64,000 nucleotides of DNA from Caulobacterales bacterium. GTDB taxonomy: Bacteria > Pseudomonadota > Alphaproteobacteria > Caulobacterales > Caulobacteraceae. Below the pieces are notes generated by a model, which was not told the origin of the DNA, did not search any database, and saw only the letters and a list, made by a program, of their open reading frames with translations. Positions within the stretch are counted from its first letter, which is position 1. Each line of letters opens with the position of its first letter. This document shows, piece by piece, positions 9,783 through 18,915 of this stretch. Location: assembly GCA_016183935.1 (NCBI GenBank), contig JACPDR010000023.1, positions 47,159 to 111,158 on the forward strand. Direction: 5' to 3'. Position numbers and translations under genes: made by a program.

Positions 9783-11201
9783 TCAGGTGTTCATCGACTG
9801 GAAGAAGTCCGCATTGTTCTTGGACTGGCGCAGCTTGTCGATCAGGAACTCGATCGCGTCCTGCGGGCCCATCGGGTTGAGGATGCGGCGCAGCACATAG
9901 GTCTTGGCCAGCTGGTCCTTCGGCGTGGTGAGCTCTTCCTTGCGGGTGCCCGACTTGAGCACGTCGATGGCCGGGAAGATGCGCTTGTCGGCGACCTTGC
10001 GGTCCAGCACGATCTCGGAGTTGCCGGTGCCCTTGCACGCTTCGAAGATCACCTCGTCCATCCGCGAGCCGGTGTCGATCAGGGCGGTGGCGATGATGGT
10101 CAGCGAGCCGCCCTGCTCCACGTTCCGCGCCGCGCCGAAGAAGCGCTTGGGCCGCTGCAGGGCGTTGGCGTCGACGCCGCCGGTCAGCACCTTGCCCGAC
10201 GACGGGACGGTGGCGTTGTAGGCGCGGCCGAGGCGGGTGATCGAGTCGAGCAGGATGACCACGTCCTTCTTGTGCTCGACCAGGCGCTTGGCCTTTTCGA
10301 TGACCATCTCGGCGACGGCGACGTGGCGGGTCGCCGGCTCGTCGAAGGTCGAGGCGATGACCTCGCCCTTCACCGTGCGCTGCATGTCGGTGACCTCTTC
10401 CGGCCGCTCGTCGATCAGCAGGACGATCAGGAAGACCTCGGGGTGGTTCTTCTCGATCGACTTGGCGATGTTCTGCAGCATCACCGTCTTGCCGACCCGC
10501 GGCGGGGCGACGATCAGGCAGCGCTGGCCCTTGCCGAGCGGGGCGACGATGTCGATGACCCGGCCCGAGCGGTCCTTCAGGGTCGGGTCCTGGATTTCCA
10601 TGTGCAGCCGCTCTTCGGGATAGAGCGGGGTCAGGTTGTCGAACAGGACCTTGGTCTTGACCGTCTCCGGGTCTTCCAGGTTGATCGTGTCGACCTTGAG
10701 CAGGGCGAAGTAGCGCTCGCCCTCGCGCGGGCCGCGCACGGCGCCGTGTATGGTGTCGCCCGAGCGCAGGCCGAAACGGCGGATCTGAGACGGTGACACA
10801 TAGACATCGTCCGGACCCGGAAGATAGTTGGCGTCGGGGCTGCGCAGGAAGCCGAAGCCGTCCGGCAGGATCTCGAGCACGCCGTCGGCGATGATCTCGA
10901 CCTCCTCGTCGGCCAGGGCCTTGAGGATGGCGAACAGCAGGTCCTGCTTGCGCAGGTTGGAGGCGTTCTCGATCTCGAGCCCTTCGGCGAAGGCGACCAG
11001 GTCGGCCGGCGTCTTCTCGTTCAGCTCGGCCAGGGTGATGCGGCCGTTGGGGACGATCGGCTCGCCGTCGTCCTCGTCTTCCTCGTCGGCCTCCTGGTCG
11101 ACCATGGGCAGGTCGGCGGCGGCCACCTCATTGGTCGGCTGCTCGCCTTCGAGGTTCTCCGCCTCGGGAGCGGTGGGATCGGTGTCGCGGACGTCGGTCA
11201 T
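9783..11201 (-). CDS. rho: transcription termination factor Rho
   Basis: Hexameric RNA helicase that ends transcription. The 472-residue product has a very acidic N-terminal leader of about 50 residues (a [10 protein letters not shown] stretch), then the Rho N domain ([20 protein letters not shown]), the cold-shock RNA-binding fold ([11 protein letters not shown]), and the ATPase core with Walker [20 protein letters not shown] and the R-loop region. The C-terminus ends FFQSMNT. A 228-base untranslated stretch separates it from hemJ upstream, long enough for an attenuating leader as known for rho in other bacteria; no specific element was recognised there. Confidence 0.98.
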   Translation of the reverse strand: MTDVRDTDPTAPEAENLEGEQPTNEVAAADLPMVDQEADEEDEDDGEPIVPNGRITLAELNEKTPADLVAFAEGLEIENASNLRKQDLLFAILKALADEEVEIIADGVLEILPDGFGFLRSPDANYLPGPDDVYVSPSQIRRFGLRSGDTIHGAVRGPREGERYFALLKVDTINLEDPETVKTKVLFDNLTPLYPEERLHMEIQDPTLKDRSGRVIDIVAPLGKGQRCLIVAPPRVGKTVMLQNIAKSIEKNHPEVFLIVLLIDERPEEVTDMQRTVKGEVIASTFDEPATRHVAVAEMVIEKAKRLVEHKKDVVILLDSITRLGRAYNATVPSSGKVLTGGVDANALQRPKRFFGAARNVEQGGSLTIIATALIDTGSRMDEVIFEACKGTGNSEIVLDRKVADKRIFPAIDVLKSGTRKEELTTPKDQLAKTYVLRRILNPMGPQDAIEFLIDKLRQSKNNADFFQSMNT

Positions 11202-11429
11202 GGGAAATCTTCTTCAGGCGTGCGCGCAAGGACGCCCGCGAACAGCAGGGTCGGAGCGGCTGGCGATGTTGGCCCGGAGGCCGGCAGGGAAGGCGACGGA
11301 AGTCCCGCGGGGTCGGATCCGGCAGGCGTCGCTGGGAGAGAGGGACCGTCCGGAAGGCGAAAGCCCTGGGCCAGGATCGGTTCGCGACCAGCGAAACCAC
11401 GCCGGGCCGGTAAGGTCAAGCGTCAGCGC

Positions 11430-11909
11430 TCAGCCCAGGGTCCATTCGGTAGTCACCGACAGCACGGCGACGACGGCGATCAGGAACGGAATCTCGTTGG
11501 TCATGCGCCAGAACCGGCCGGAGCGGACCGAGGTCCCGGCCTGAATGCGCCTGAACTCCCCGGACAGGAAGCCGTGCCAGCCGCTCAGCGCCACCACCGC
11601 CAGCAGCTTGGCCGCCATCCACGGCCGGGCGACGAAGCCCCAGCCTTCGCCGAAGCCGTAGACGTGGATCAGGATCATCCACACGCCGAACACCCAGGTC
11701 GCGGCCATCGCGGGATTGATGATGATCTTGAGCAGGCGGCGCTGCCAGATCCGCAGCAGGCCCTGCATTTCGGACCGCAACGGCTCGGCCTTGCCGGACT
11801 GCTCCGCGTCGTAGGCGTAGAGCCGGGGCAGGAACAGCATGCCGGCCATCCAGGCGATCACCGCCAGGATGTGCAGGCCGCGCACGACGTTGAACACCTC
11901 GAAGCTCAT
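11430..11909 (-). CDS. hemJ: protoporphyrinogen oxidase HemJ
   Basis: Inner-membrane protein that oxidises protoporphyrinogen IX to protoporphyrin IX, the step before ferrochelatase. The 159 residues contain about four membrane helices and the HemJ signature HILAVIAWMAGMLFLPRLY near the N-terminus, with the conserved histidine. The chosen ATG (11907-11909) overlaps the hemH stop as ATGA, indicating coupling. It lies with hemH and hemE in one minus-strand heme operon. Confidence 0.93.
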   Translation of the reverse strand: MSFEVFNVVRGLHILAVIAWMAGMLFLPRLYAYDAEQSGKAEPLRSEMQGLLRIWQRRLLKIIINPAMAATWVFGVWMILIHVYGFGEGWGFVARPWMAAKLLAVVALSGWHGFLSGEFRRIQAGTSVRSGRFWRMTNEIPFLIAVVAVLSVTTEWTLG

Positions 11910-12964
11910 GCCGCCCGGATCTCCCTCTGGCAGGGGCAGGCCTTCCAGTCCCCCCGGCAGCCCGGACCATAGGGCGCCACGCCCGTGCGCGTCAGGCCGT
12001 GAAGCGCGGCCTCGGCCAGCGCCGTGATGAACGCCGGCGCCGTGCCGACCGCCGGAACCCGCAGATAGGGCGCGACGCCGAGGCGGCGGGCCAGTTCGCC
12101 GTATTCGATGTCCAGCTCGACCAGGGTCTCGACGTGTTCCGAGACGAAGGCGATCGGGACCACCACCGCGCCGAGCCCGTCCGCCGCGGCCCGTTCCAGC
12201 GCCTCCGGCGTCGAGGGGCCGAGCCATTTCAGCGGCCCGACCCGGCTCTGGTAGCAGATGGCGTGGTCGACGGGCCGGCCGTTGGACGCCAGCTTCGCCA
12301 CCACCGCGGCGACCGTGCTCTCGACCTGCTCCTGATAGGGGTCGCCCTTGCGGCGGATCAGGCCCTCGGGAATGCCATGGGCCGAAAACAGCACCCGCAC
12401 CGGCCGATCTCCGGCCGTGTCCAGCTGGTCCCCGATCGCCGCCGCCTGGGCGTCGACCCAGCCATGGGCCTCAGGCCAGCAACACACGGTGCGGCTCTCG
12501 CCGGTTCCGGCGTAGACCGCATTCCAGAGTTTCAGCGAGGACTCGGTCGTAGTGGTGGAAAACTGCGGATAGAGCGGCAGCAGCACGATGTCGTCCGGGC
12601 CGAAGGCGGCCACATCGACGGCCGTTTCCTCGGTCAGCGGCGACCAGTAGCGCATGGCGATGAAGACCCGCACCTCGTCGTCCGGCAATCGCGGCGCCAG
12701 GGCCGCCTCCAGCGCCGCGGCCTGTTTCCGGGTTTCGGGCAGAAGCGGCGAGCCGCCGCCCATCAGGGCGTAGTTGGCCTGGGCCGTCTTCTCGCGCCGG
12801 CCGGCGACGCGCCGGGCCAGCGGCGTGCGCACGATCCCGGGCAGGCCGATGATGGCCGGGTCGTTGAACAGGTTGAACAGGAAGGGCTTCACCGACGCCT
12901 GGTCGTCCGGCCCCCCGAGATTGAACAGGACCACGGCGATGCGGCGGCCGCTGAACGGGGTCAT
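11906..12964 (-). CDS. hemH: ferrochelatase
   Basis: Inserts ferrous iron into protoporphyrin IX to make heme. With the ATG at 12964 (MTPFSGRRIAVVLFNLGGPD) the product has 352 residues, normal for HemH. Visible motifs are NLGGPD, the catalytic histidine region FSAHGIPEGLIRRKGDPY, and CYQSRVGPLKWLGPST. The start overlaps the hemE stop as ATGA and its own stop overlaps hemJ, so hemE-hemH-hemJ form a tight operon. Confidence 0.97.
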   Translation of the reverse strand: MTPFSGRRIAVVLFNLGGPDDQASVKPFLFNLFNDPAIIGLPGIVRTPLARRVAGRREKTAQANYALMGGGSPLLPETRKQAAALEAALAPRLPDDEVRVFIAMRYWSPLTEETAVDVAAFGPDDIVLLPLYPQFSTTTTESSLKLWNAVYAGTGESRTVCCWPEAHGWVDAQAAAIGDQLDTAGDRPVRVLFSAHGIPEGLIRRKGDPYQEQVESTVAAVVAKLASNGRPVDHAICYQSRVGPLKWLGPSTPEALERAAADGLGAVVVPIAFVSEHVETLVELDIEYGELARRLGVAPYLRVPAVGTAPAFITALAEAALHGLTRTGVAPYGPGCRGDWKACPCQREIRAA

Positions 12965-14004
12965 TGCGCCCCGATCCGCTTCAGCACCTGCTCGACATGG
13001 GCGATCGGCACGTCGGGCAGGATGCCGTGGCCGAGGTTGAAGATCCACGGTCCCTGCCCCCAGGCCTCGAGCAGCCGATCGACGCGCTGGTCCAGCAGCG
13101 GCCCGCCGGCGCGCAGCAGAAGTGGATCGAGCGCGCCCTGGATCGGCTTGATCGCCTGCACCCGGCGGCCGATCCCCAGCGGGCAGGCGGTGTCGAGCGC
13201 CACGGCCTGCACGTCGCATTCGGCGGCGTAGCGCTCGGCCAGCGCCGCCGAACCGCGTGGGAAGCCGATCAGCGGAACCGTCACGCCCAGGTCCCGGACC
13301 CGTTTGACCAACGCCTGATGCGGCCGGAGCACGAGACTTTCGAACAGGTCTTCGGGCAGGCCCTCGGCCCAGCTCTCGAAGATCTTCAGCACCTGCGCAC
13401 CGGCGTCGGCCTGCATCTTCAGATAATGCGCCGTGGCCTCGACCAGCACCTCCAGCAGGGCCGCGACCTTGTCGGGCTCCGCATAGGCGTAGGTCCGCGC
13501 CATGGCCCGCTCGCCCTTGCCGATGGTGCGGGCCTCGCCGTCCAGCATGTAGGTCGCCACGGTCCACGGCGCGCCGGCGAACCCGATCAGGGCCCGGTGC
13601 GGCTCCAGCTCGCCCCGCACCATCGACAGGGTCTGGCCGACCTGTTTCAGCGCCTCGCCCGCCCCGGAGGCCAGCGCCCGCATCGACTCCACCGGCGGCA
13701 GGGCCCCCAGCCGCGGCCCCTCCCCCGCCTCGAACCAGACCTCCTGGCCGAGGGCCCGGGGGATCAGCAGGATGTCGGCGAAGACGATGGCCGCGTCGAA
13801 GCCGAACCGACGCATCGGCTGCAGCGTCGCCTCGGCGGCCTTTTCCGGATCGAGGCAGAAAGAGATGAAGTCCGGCGTGGTCGCCCGGAGCGCGCGGTAC
13901 TCAGGCAGATACCGTCCGGCCTGGCGCATGAACCACACCGGCGGCCGCGACGTCGTCTCGCCGGCGAGAACCTTGAGCAGCAGGGGGGTGTCGGAAACGG
14001 TCAT
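12961..14004 (-). CDS. hemE: uroporphyrinogen decarboxylase
   Basis: Decarboxylates uroporphyrinogen III to coproporphyrinogen III. The 347 residues start with PVWFMRQAGRYLPEYR, the family signature, followed by GFAGAPWTVATYMLDGE and the C-terminal NLGHGILPDVP. It is the first gene left of the replication origin and is transcribed away from it, exactly as hemE borders Cori in Caulobacter. Confidence 0.98.
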   Translation of the reverse strand: MTVSDTPLLLKVLAGETTSRPPVWFMRQAGRYLPEYRALRATTPDFISFCLDPEKAAEATLQPMRRFGFDAAIVFADILLIPRALGQEVWFEAGEGPRLGALPPVESMRALASGAGEALKQVGQTLSMVRGELEPHRALIGFAGAPWTVATYMLDGEARTIGKGERAMARTYAYAEPDKVAALLEVLVEATAHYLKMQADAGAQVLKIFESWAEGLPEDLFESLVLRPHQALVKRVRDLGVTVPLIGFPRGSAALAERYAAECDVQAVALDTACPLGIGRRVQAIKPIQGALDPLLLRAGGPLLDQRVDRLLEAWGQGPWIFNLGHGILPDVPIAHVEQVLKRIGAQ

Positions 14005-14289
14005 CGGATGTCGGGCTTACCGGGGGCCGGGGTCCCGCTCAAGCCCGGGGCGATGTCGCACCCCCAATCCTTCAATGAAAGAGATTCGAGAAGGATGGTG
14101 GAAGGAAGCAGGGGCGGGGATGCCGGGGATAAGACGAGAGGATCAGCGCGCCGGCGGAGGGTTTTCCGCAGCCTGTCCGCGCGTCATCCCCCGGCGTTCA
14201 CCGGGCTGGTGAAAGCGGGGACAGTTGCTTCCGGGGCCCTGTTCGACGGGACTCTGCGCCGTGAGGCGGCCACGCCCGGGCGGGCGCCG

Positions 14290-14304
14290 TTAAGGTCTCG
14301 TTAA
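14290..14304 (+). promoter_or_regulatory. CtrA box in the origin
   Basis: TTAAGGTCTCGTTAA matches the full CtrA consensus TTAA-N7-TTAA. In Caulobacter, phosphorylated CtrA binds such boxes in Cori and blocks DnaA. Here only two bases separate it from the DnaA box. Confidence 0.88.
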
Positions 14305-14306
14305 GA

Positions 14307-14315
14307 TTATCCACA
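14307..14315 (+). other. DnaA box in the origin
   Basis: TTATCCACA is a perfect match to the consensus DnaA-binding 9-mer. It starts two bases after the CtrA box ends. Confidence 0.9.
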
Positions 14316-14478
14316 CCCGACCGGTGGAGCCGTGCCGGAGCGCGGGATGACTCGGCCCCGGCGGGCGGCGCCGTCCACCTTCATCCCGGCTCGCCGCATC
14401 CGGCCGCCCCGGCTATAGAGATCGGCGCACCGGTCGGGACGATCGGCGCCCGGCCCCGTCCACAGGAGTCTCGCCGCC

Positions 14479-14523
14479 ATGGACAGCTACCAGGAGCCCA
14501 TCCCCATGAACTCCGCCCGATGA
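14479..14523 (+). CDS. 14-residue leader ORF coupled to ppsR
   Basis: ATG at 14479 follows a good ribosome binding site (AGGAG, 14464-14468, ten-base spacer) and encodes MDSYQEPIPMNSAR before TGA. Its stop overlaps the ppsR ATG as ATGA (14520-14523). ppsR itself has no Shine-Dalgarno sequence at proper distance, so translation of this mini-ORF probably delivers ribosomes to ppsR. It may be a true leader peptide or only a reinitiation device; no regulatory codon run is present. Confidence 0.5.
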   Translation: MDSYQEPIPMNSAR

Positions 14524-15389
14524 ATGCGGCCCGACCCGCCGGCGTCTCCCGCCTGGCGACCTATTTCCACGTCCACCTGGTCTCGGACTCGACGGGCGAG
14601 ACCCTGAACGCCATGGCCAAGGCCGTGGTGGCGCGTTTCGACGGCGTCATTCCGATCGAGCACATCTACGCCCTGGTCCGTTCGGCCAAGCAGATGGACC
14701 GGGTGCTGGAAGAGATCGCGGCCTCGCCCGGCGTGGTCCTTCACACCCTCGTCGACCGGAGCCTGCGCGAGCAGCTGGAGGAAGGCTGCCGCCGGCTGGA
14801 CATGCCGCAGATCGCGGCGCTGGATCCGTTGGTGGGCGCGCTGTCGCGCTATCTCGGCGCGGCCCTGTCGACCCGGGTGGGGGCCCAGCACGCGCTCGAC
14901 ACCGACTATTTCAACCGCATCGCGGCGCTGGACTACGCCATGGCCCACGACGATGGCCAGGGCACGACGGAACAGCTGGAGAGCGCCGACGTGGTGCTGT
15001 GCGGGGTCAGCCGCACCTCGAAGACGCCGACCTGCATCTATCTGGCCCACCGCGGCATCCGCGCCGCCAACGTGCCGCTGGTGCCGGGCCAGGAGGACGG
15101 CGAGCGGCTGGTCGGGCTGAAGAACCCGCTGATCATCGGCCTGACCGTGTCGCCCGACCGGCTGGTGCAGATCCGGCGAAACCGGCTGGACGGGCTGAAT
15201 GCGAGCCGGGCCTCGTCCTACACCGACCACGAAGCGGTGCGCGAGGAGACGGTGAAGGCGCGCCGGGCCTTCGAGCGCCGGGGCTGGCCGGTCATCGACG
15301 TCACCCGGCGTTCGGTCGAGGAAACGGCGGCGGCGATTATCAATGTGCTCAACGAACGGCGCACGCACCGCGTGGGAACCAGCTGGTGA
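14520..15389 (+). CDS. ppsR: pyruvate, phosphate dikinase / PEP synthase regulatory protein (DUF299)
   Basis: Bifunctional kinase/pyrophosphorylase that switches PPDK or PEP synthase off and on by threonine phosphorylation. The 289 residues contain the family's N-terminal FHVHLVSDSTGETL and the P-loop GVSRTSKT (162-169). It is the first gene right of the origin and heads a coupled run with maf (GTGA), aroE and coaE. In Caulobacter the homologous gene occupies the same place beside Cori. Confidence 0.95.
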   Translation: MNAARPAGVSRLATYFHVHLVSDSTGETLNAMAKAVVARFDGVIPIEHIYALVRSAKQMDRVLEEIAASPGVVLHTLVDRSLREQLEEGCRRLDMPQIAALDPLVGALSRYLGAALSTRVGAQHALDTDYFNRIAALDYAMAHDDGQGTTEQLESADVVLCGVSRTSKTPTCIYLAHRGIRAANVPLVPGQEDGERLVGLKNPLIIGLTVSPDRLVQIRRNRLDGLNASRASSYTDHEAVREETVKARRAFERRGWPVIDVTRRSVEETAAAIINVLNERRTHRVGTSW

Positions 15390-15982
15390 GCGGCGAGCGT
15401 CTGATCCTCGCCTCGAAGAGCGCCGCCCGCCGGGCCATGCTCGAGGGGGCCGGCGTGCCCTTCTCCGTCCATGTCGCCGAGGTGGACGAGGACGTGGTCA
15501 AGGCGGCGCACGATCCGGCCGACGCCGCCGGACTCGCCCTCGAGCTGGCGCGGGTCAAGGCGCTGGCGGTGTCGCGCCACGATCCCGAGGCCTGGGTGCT
15601 GGGCGCCGACCAGACCCTCGCCTTCGCCGGCGGACTGGTGTCGAAGGCCCCTTCGATGACGGCGGCCCGGGCCCAACTCGCGGCGATGCGCGGCCGGAGC
15701 CACCAGCTGCATTCGGCCGCGGCGCTGGCGCGGAACGGTCAGGTGGTCTGGTCCGACGTCGACACCGTGACGCTGCGGGTTCGCGATTTCTCCGACGCCT
15801 TTCTCGACGCCTATCTCGCGGCCGAGGGCGAGGCCCTGTTGGCCTCGGTGGGCTCCTACCGCCTCGAGGGCATGGGCGCGCAGCTGTTCGAGGCGGTCGA
15901 GGGCGACTATTTCACCGTGCTCGGCATGCCGCTGTGGCCGGTGTTGGCTGAGTTGCGCCGGGCCGGAGTGCTGGCGACATGA
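15386..15982 (+). CDS. maf: Maf family nucleoside triphosphate pyrophosphatase
   Basis: Hydrolyses non-canonical or modified NTPs to NMPs and is linked to septum control in some bacteria. The start is GTG at 15386, overlapping the ppsR stop, giving 198 residues. The N-terminal LILASKSAARRAMLEGAGVP corresponds to the Maf substrate-binding loop, with GADQTLAF and VGSYRLEGMGAQLF further on. Length and motifs are normal for the family; the exact nucleotide preference cannot be told from sequence. Confidence 0.93.
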   Translation: MSGERLILASKSAARRAMLEGAGVPFSVHVAEVDEDVVKAAHDPADAAGLALELARVKALAVSRHDPEAWVLGADQTLAFAGGLVSKAPSMTAARAQLAAMRGRSHQLHSAAALARNGQVVWSDVDTVTLRVRDFSDAFLDAYLAAEGEALLASVGSYRLEGMGAQLFEAVEGDYFTVLGMPLWPVLAELRRAGVLAT

Positions 15983-16776
15983 CCCGGATCGCCGGGGTTG
16001 TCGGGCGCCCGATCGCCCATTCGCTCAGTCCGTTGATCCACGGGGCCTGGATCACGGCGGCGGGACTGGACGCCCGCTACGAGGCGTTCGAGGCCGGGGA
16101 CGAGCCGGCGTTCCGTCGGCTGGTCGAGGAGGGCCGGGGCGGCCGGCTGGTGGGGCTGAACGTGACCGCGCCGTGGAAGCAGCTGGCGCTGGAGCTGGCG
16201 GATACGGCCAGCCTGACGGCCCGCCGGTGCGGCTCGGCGAACCTCATCGGCTTTGCGGAGGGGCGGGTGGTCGCGACCTCGACCGACGGCCTGGGTCTGA
16301 TGGCGGCCCTGGTCGAGCAGGCTCCGGGTTTCGATGCGAGGGGGGCGGAGGTGGTGGTGCTCGGCGCCGGGGGCGCGGCGCGCGCGGCCGTGGCGGCGCT
16401 GGTCCGTGACGGGGCGAGGGTTGGGGTGATGAACCGGACGCGGGAGCGGGCGGAGCGTCTGGCGGAGGACCTCGACGCGGAGGTGGCGGAGGAGACGGCG
16501 CTGGAGCGGGCCGCGCTGGTGGTCAACGCCCTGAGCGTTCCGCCCCGGATAGACGCCGGGTCCCTGAGGTCCGATGCGGTGCTGATGGACATGACCTATC
16601 GACCGCTGGAGACCCCCTTCCTGGCCGCCGGCCGGGCGCGGGGCCTGACCACGGTGGATGGCCTGGCCATGCTGATCGGTCAGGCGCGGCCGTCGTTCGA
16701 GATGCTGTTCGACCAGGCGCCGCCTGATATCGACGTCCGGGCGCTGGCGCTTCAGGCTCTGGGAGAGGCGGCATGA
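15979..16776 (+). CDS. aroE: shikimate dehydrogenase
   Basis: NADPH-dependent reduction of 3-dehydroshikimate to shikimate in aromatic amino-acid synthesis. The 265 residues have the shikimate-binding motif [16 protein letters not shown] (9-24), the catalytic-lysine region [15 protein letters not shown], and the nucleotide motif [10 protein letters not shown]. The stop and start codons overlap those of coaE and maf by four bases each, so it is part of the ppsR-maf-aroE-coaE operon. Confidence 0.96.
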   Translation: MTRIAGVVGRPIAHSLSPLIHGAWITAAGLDARYEAFEAGDEPAFRRLVEEGRGGRLVGLNVTAPWKQLALELADTASLTARRCGSANLIGFAEGRVVATSTDGLGLMAALVEQAPGFDARGAEVVVLGAGGAARAAVAALVRDGARVGVMNRTRERAERLAEDLDAEVAEETALERAALVVNALSVPPRIDAGSLRSDAVLMDMTYRPLETPFLAAGRARGLTTVDGLAMLIGQARPSFEMLFDQAPPDIDVRALALQALGEAA

Positions 16777-17414
16777 TCGTGCTCGGACTGACCGGCTCCA
16801 TCGGCATGGGCAAGACCACCACGACGGCGATGTTCGCCGACGAGGGAGCGATGGTCTGGAACGCCGACGAGGCCGTGCACCGGCTCTACGCCCGGGGCGG
16901 GGCGGCGGTCGGGCCGGTGGGCGAGGCCTTTCCGGGCGTGGTCGTCGACGGGGCTGTCGACCGCGTCCGGCTGGCCGGGGCGTTGGGGCAGGACGAGACG
17001 GCGTTCCGGCGTCTGGAGGCCATCGTGCACCCGCTGGTGTTGAACGGGCGGCTGGAGGATCTCGAGGCGGCGGAGCGGCGCGGCGTGAAGCTGGCGGTGT
17101 TGGACATCCCTTTGCTGTTCGAGACCGGCGGCGACGCGGCCGTGGACGCGGTGGTGGTGGTCACGGCCGATCCGGAGGTGCAGGCGGAACGCGTGCTGGC
17201 GCGGCCCGGCATGACGCGGGAGCGGTTCGATGCCATCCTGGCGCGGCAGACGCCGGATGCGGAGAAGCGGCGGCGGGCGGACTTCATCGTCGACACCGGC
17301 CACGGGCTGGAGGCGGCGCGGTCGCGGGTGGGCGAAATCGTGGGGACGGTTCTGGCCCCGGGGTGGCGTTCTCCGCGACGCGGTCTTCCGAAAACCGGCG
17401 AACGGATTCAATAA
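16773..17414 (+). CDS. coaE: dephospho-CoA kinase
   Basis: Catalyses the last step of coenzyme A synthesis. The 213 residues begin with the P-loop [12 protein letters not shown] (5-16), then the family motifs [19 protein letters not shown] and [12 protein letters not shown]. The C-terminal 15 residues run a little beyond the usual end and are less conserved. It overlaps the aroE stop by ATGA and ends five bases before the dnaQ start. Confidence 0.95.
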   Translation: MIVLGLTGSIGMGKTTTTAMFADEGAMVWNADEAVHRLYARGGAAVGPVGEAFPGVVVDGAVDRVRLAGALGQDETAFRRLEAIVHPLVLNGRLEDLEAAERRGVKLAVLDIPLLFETGGDAAVDAVVVVTADPEVQAERVLARPGMTRERFDAILARQTPDAEKRRRADFIVDTGHGLEAARSRVGEIVGTVLAPGWRSPRRGLPKTGERIQ

Positions 17415-17419
17415 GGCGC

Positions 17420-18139
17420 ATGGCCCGCGAAATCGTTCTCGACACCGAAACCACCGGCTTCGATCCGAAGACCGGCGACCGGCTGATCGAGGTCGGCTGC
17501 ATCGAGATCGAGGACCTGCTGCCGACCGGGCGGACGTACCACACCCTGGTCCACCCCGAGCGGCTGATCCCGCCCGACGCTATCCGGGTGCACGGCATCA
17601 CCGACGAGAAGGTGCGCGGCGCGCCGAAGTTTCGCGAGGTGGTGCACGAGCTGATGGCCTTCATCGGCGACGCGCCGGTGATCGCCCACAACGCCGCCTT
17701 CGACCGCGCCTTCATCGACCACGAGTGCGGCCTGTGCAGTCACCCGCTGCTCGAGGAGGCGCGCTGGATCGACACGCTGAAGCTGGCCCAGAGCCGGTTT
17801 CCAGGCATGGCCAACTCGCTCGACGCCCTGTGCAAGCGGTTCAAGATCAGCCTGGTCGAGCGCACCCTGCACGGGGCCCTGATCGACGCCCGCCTGCTGG
17901 CCGAGGTCTATCTGGAGCTCAAGGGCGGCAAGGAGCGGCGGCTGGACCTGTCGTCCGCCCGCACCACGGCCGCCAACGTCGCGGCGGCGGCGGCGATCGG
18001 CGGATACGGCCCCCGCCCCCGACCGCTGGCGCCCCGCTCGACCGAAGCCGAGCAGGCGGCGCATCGCGCCTTCCTTCAGGCCAACCTGAAGGACCGGTCG
18101 CTGTGGGCCGGCTATGGGCTGGAGATCGAGACGGCCTGA
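17420..18139 (+). CDS. dnaQ: DNA polymerase III epsilon subunit (proofreading exonuclease)
   Basis: 3'-5' exonuclease of the replicase. The ATG at 17420 is preceded by AAGG and gives 239 residues. The exonuclease motifs are clear: Exo I VLDTETTGF (Asp8, Glu10), Exo II HNAAFDRAF, and the C-terminal Exo III region with HGALIDARLLAEVYLEL. The C-terminal tail after residue 190 is proline-rich and then helical, the part expected to bind the alpha subunit. Same gene order as in Caulobacter right of the origin. Confidence 0.95.
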   Translation: MAREIVLDTETTGFDPKTGDRLIEVGCIEIEDLLPTGRTYHTLVHPERLIPPDAIRVHGITDEKVRGAPKFREVVHELMAFIGDAPVIAHNAAFDRAFIDHECGLCSHPLLEEARWIDTLKLAQSRFPGMANSLDALCKRFKISLVERTLHGALIDARLLAEVYLELKGGKERRLDLSSARTTAANVAAAAAIGGYGPRPRPLAPRSTEAEQAAHRAFLQANLKDRSLWAGYGLEIETA

Positions 18140-18154
18140 GCGGCCGTCAGGCCG
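18132..18154. terminator. hairpin between convergent dnaQ and secB
   Basis: CGGCCTGA (18132-18139) pairs with TCAGGCCG (18147-18154) around a 7-base loop. It overlaps the dnaQ stop codon and lies before the secB stop. There is no clear T-run, so it may be only a weak bidirectional terminator. Confidence 0.45.
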
Positions 18155-18158
18155 CTGA

Positions 18159-18674
18159 TCAGACCTTGGCCGCTTCCGGGCCGCGCGCGATCTGCTGCTG
18201 GCGCGACATGTAGATGGCGGCGAAGTCGATCGGGTCGAGCATGAACGGCGGGTAGAAGCCGCCGTCCGAGGTGGCGCGGGCGATGATCTCGCGGGCGAAC
18301 GGGAACAGGTAGCGCGGGCACTCGATCAGCAGCATCGGCTCGATGTCCTGCTCGGCGACGCCGTGCAGGGCGAACAGGCCGCCGTAGAGCAGTTCGACGT
18401 TGAACACCGTCATGGCGTCGGTCGTGGCCTTGACGGTCAGGCGCAGCTCGACCTCGAACAGGCCGTCCTTACGGCCTTGGGCGTTCATCTCGACCCCGAG
18501 GTCGATGGCCGGCTTGCCGTCGATGCGCAGCGAGTCCGGGGCCTTGGGGTTCTCGAACGACAGGTCGCGGACGTACTGGGCGAGGATGCGGAAACCCGGG
18601 CCGGCGGGAGCGCCGGCGCCGTTCTCGGCGGGCGCGGGGGTGTTGGCGTCGGCGGGCGGGGCGGCGTCGGTCAT
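18159..18674 (-). CDS. secB: protein-export chaperone SecB
   Basis: Tetrameric cytoplasmic chaperone that keeps exported proteins unfolded and delivers them to SecA. With ATG at 18674 the product has 171 residues. After an alanine/proline-rich leader it shows [19 protein letters not shown], the conserved strand-1 region, and [22 protein letters not shown], the SecB signature, ending in an acidic/alanine C-terminus. It is convergent with dnaQ and divergent from the Tim44-like gene. Confidence 0.97.
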   Translation of the reverse strand: MTDAAPPADANTPAPAENGAGAPAGPGFRILAQYVRDLSFENPKAPDSLRIDGKPAIDLGVEMNAQGRKDGLFEVELRLTVKATTDAMTVFNVELLYGGLFALHGVAEQDIEPMLLIECPRYLFPFAREIIARATSDGGFYPPFMLDPIDFAAIYMSRQQQIARGPEAAKV

Positions 18675-18915
18675 GGCGGGTCGGTCTTGTCCGGAAATGG
18701 CGTGAGGGGCGCGGCTTCCCGGCCCGAAGGCGCCGCGACTACCATGCGGCGCCACTTGCGGCAACGACGCTCGCCGAAGCGGGGCAGCCGCGGCGGCCGA
18801 AGGCGATCGGCCGCGGACGCCGGGGGGCGCCGTTCGCCTTGCGCGTCCCCATATGAGCCCCTAATCGTCGTTTCGCCGCGTCCGGCGTTGTTCGGACGCC
18901 AGTCAGGGATTGCCA

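Larger units (their letters stand above)
14005..14478. other. probable chromosomal replication origin (oriC / Cori type)
   Basis: A 474-base gene-free region between divergent hemE and ppsR, the same setting as Caulobacter Cori. It holds a CtrA box (14290-14304) directly followed by a perfect DnaA box (14307-14315), weaker DnaA-like words at 14162-14170 (TTTTCCGCA) and 14456-14464 (CCGTCCACA), and four GANTC CcrM methylation sites (14083, 14250, 14349, 14466). Genes on both sides mostly run outward from here. Identification is from context and motifs; there is no obvious long AT-rich unwinding tract. Confidence 0.87.

Noticed and set aside
11906..13567. A long N-terminal extension of ferrochelatase
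   Set aside because: The extra residues are a shadow frame of hemE; the family N-terminus begins at the ATG overlapping the hemE stop.
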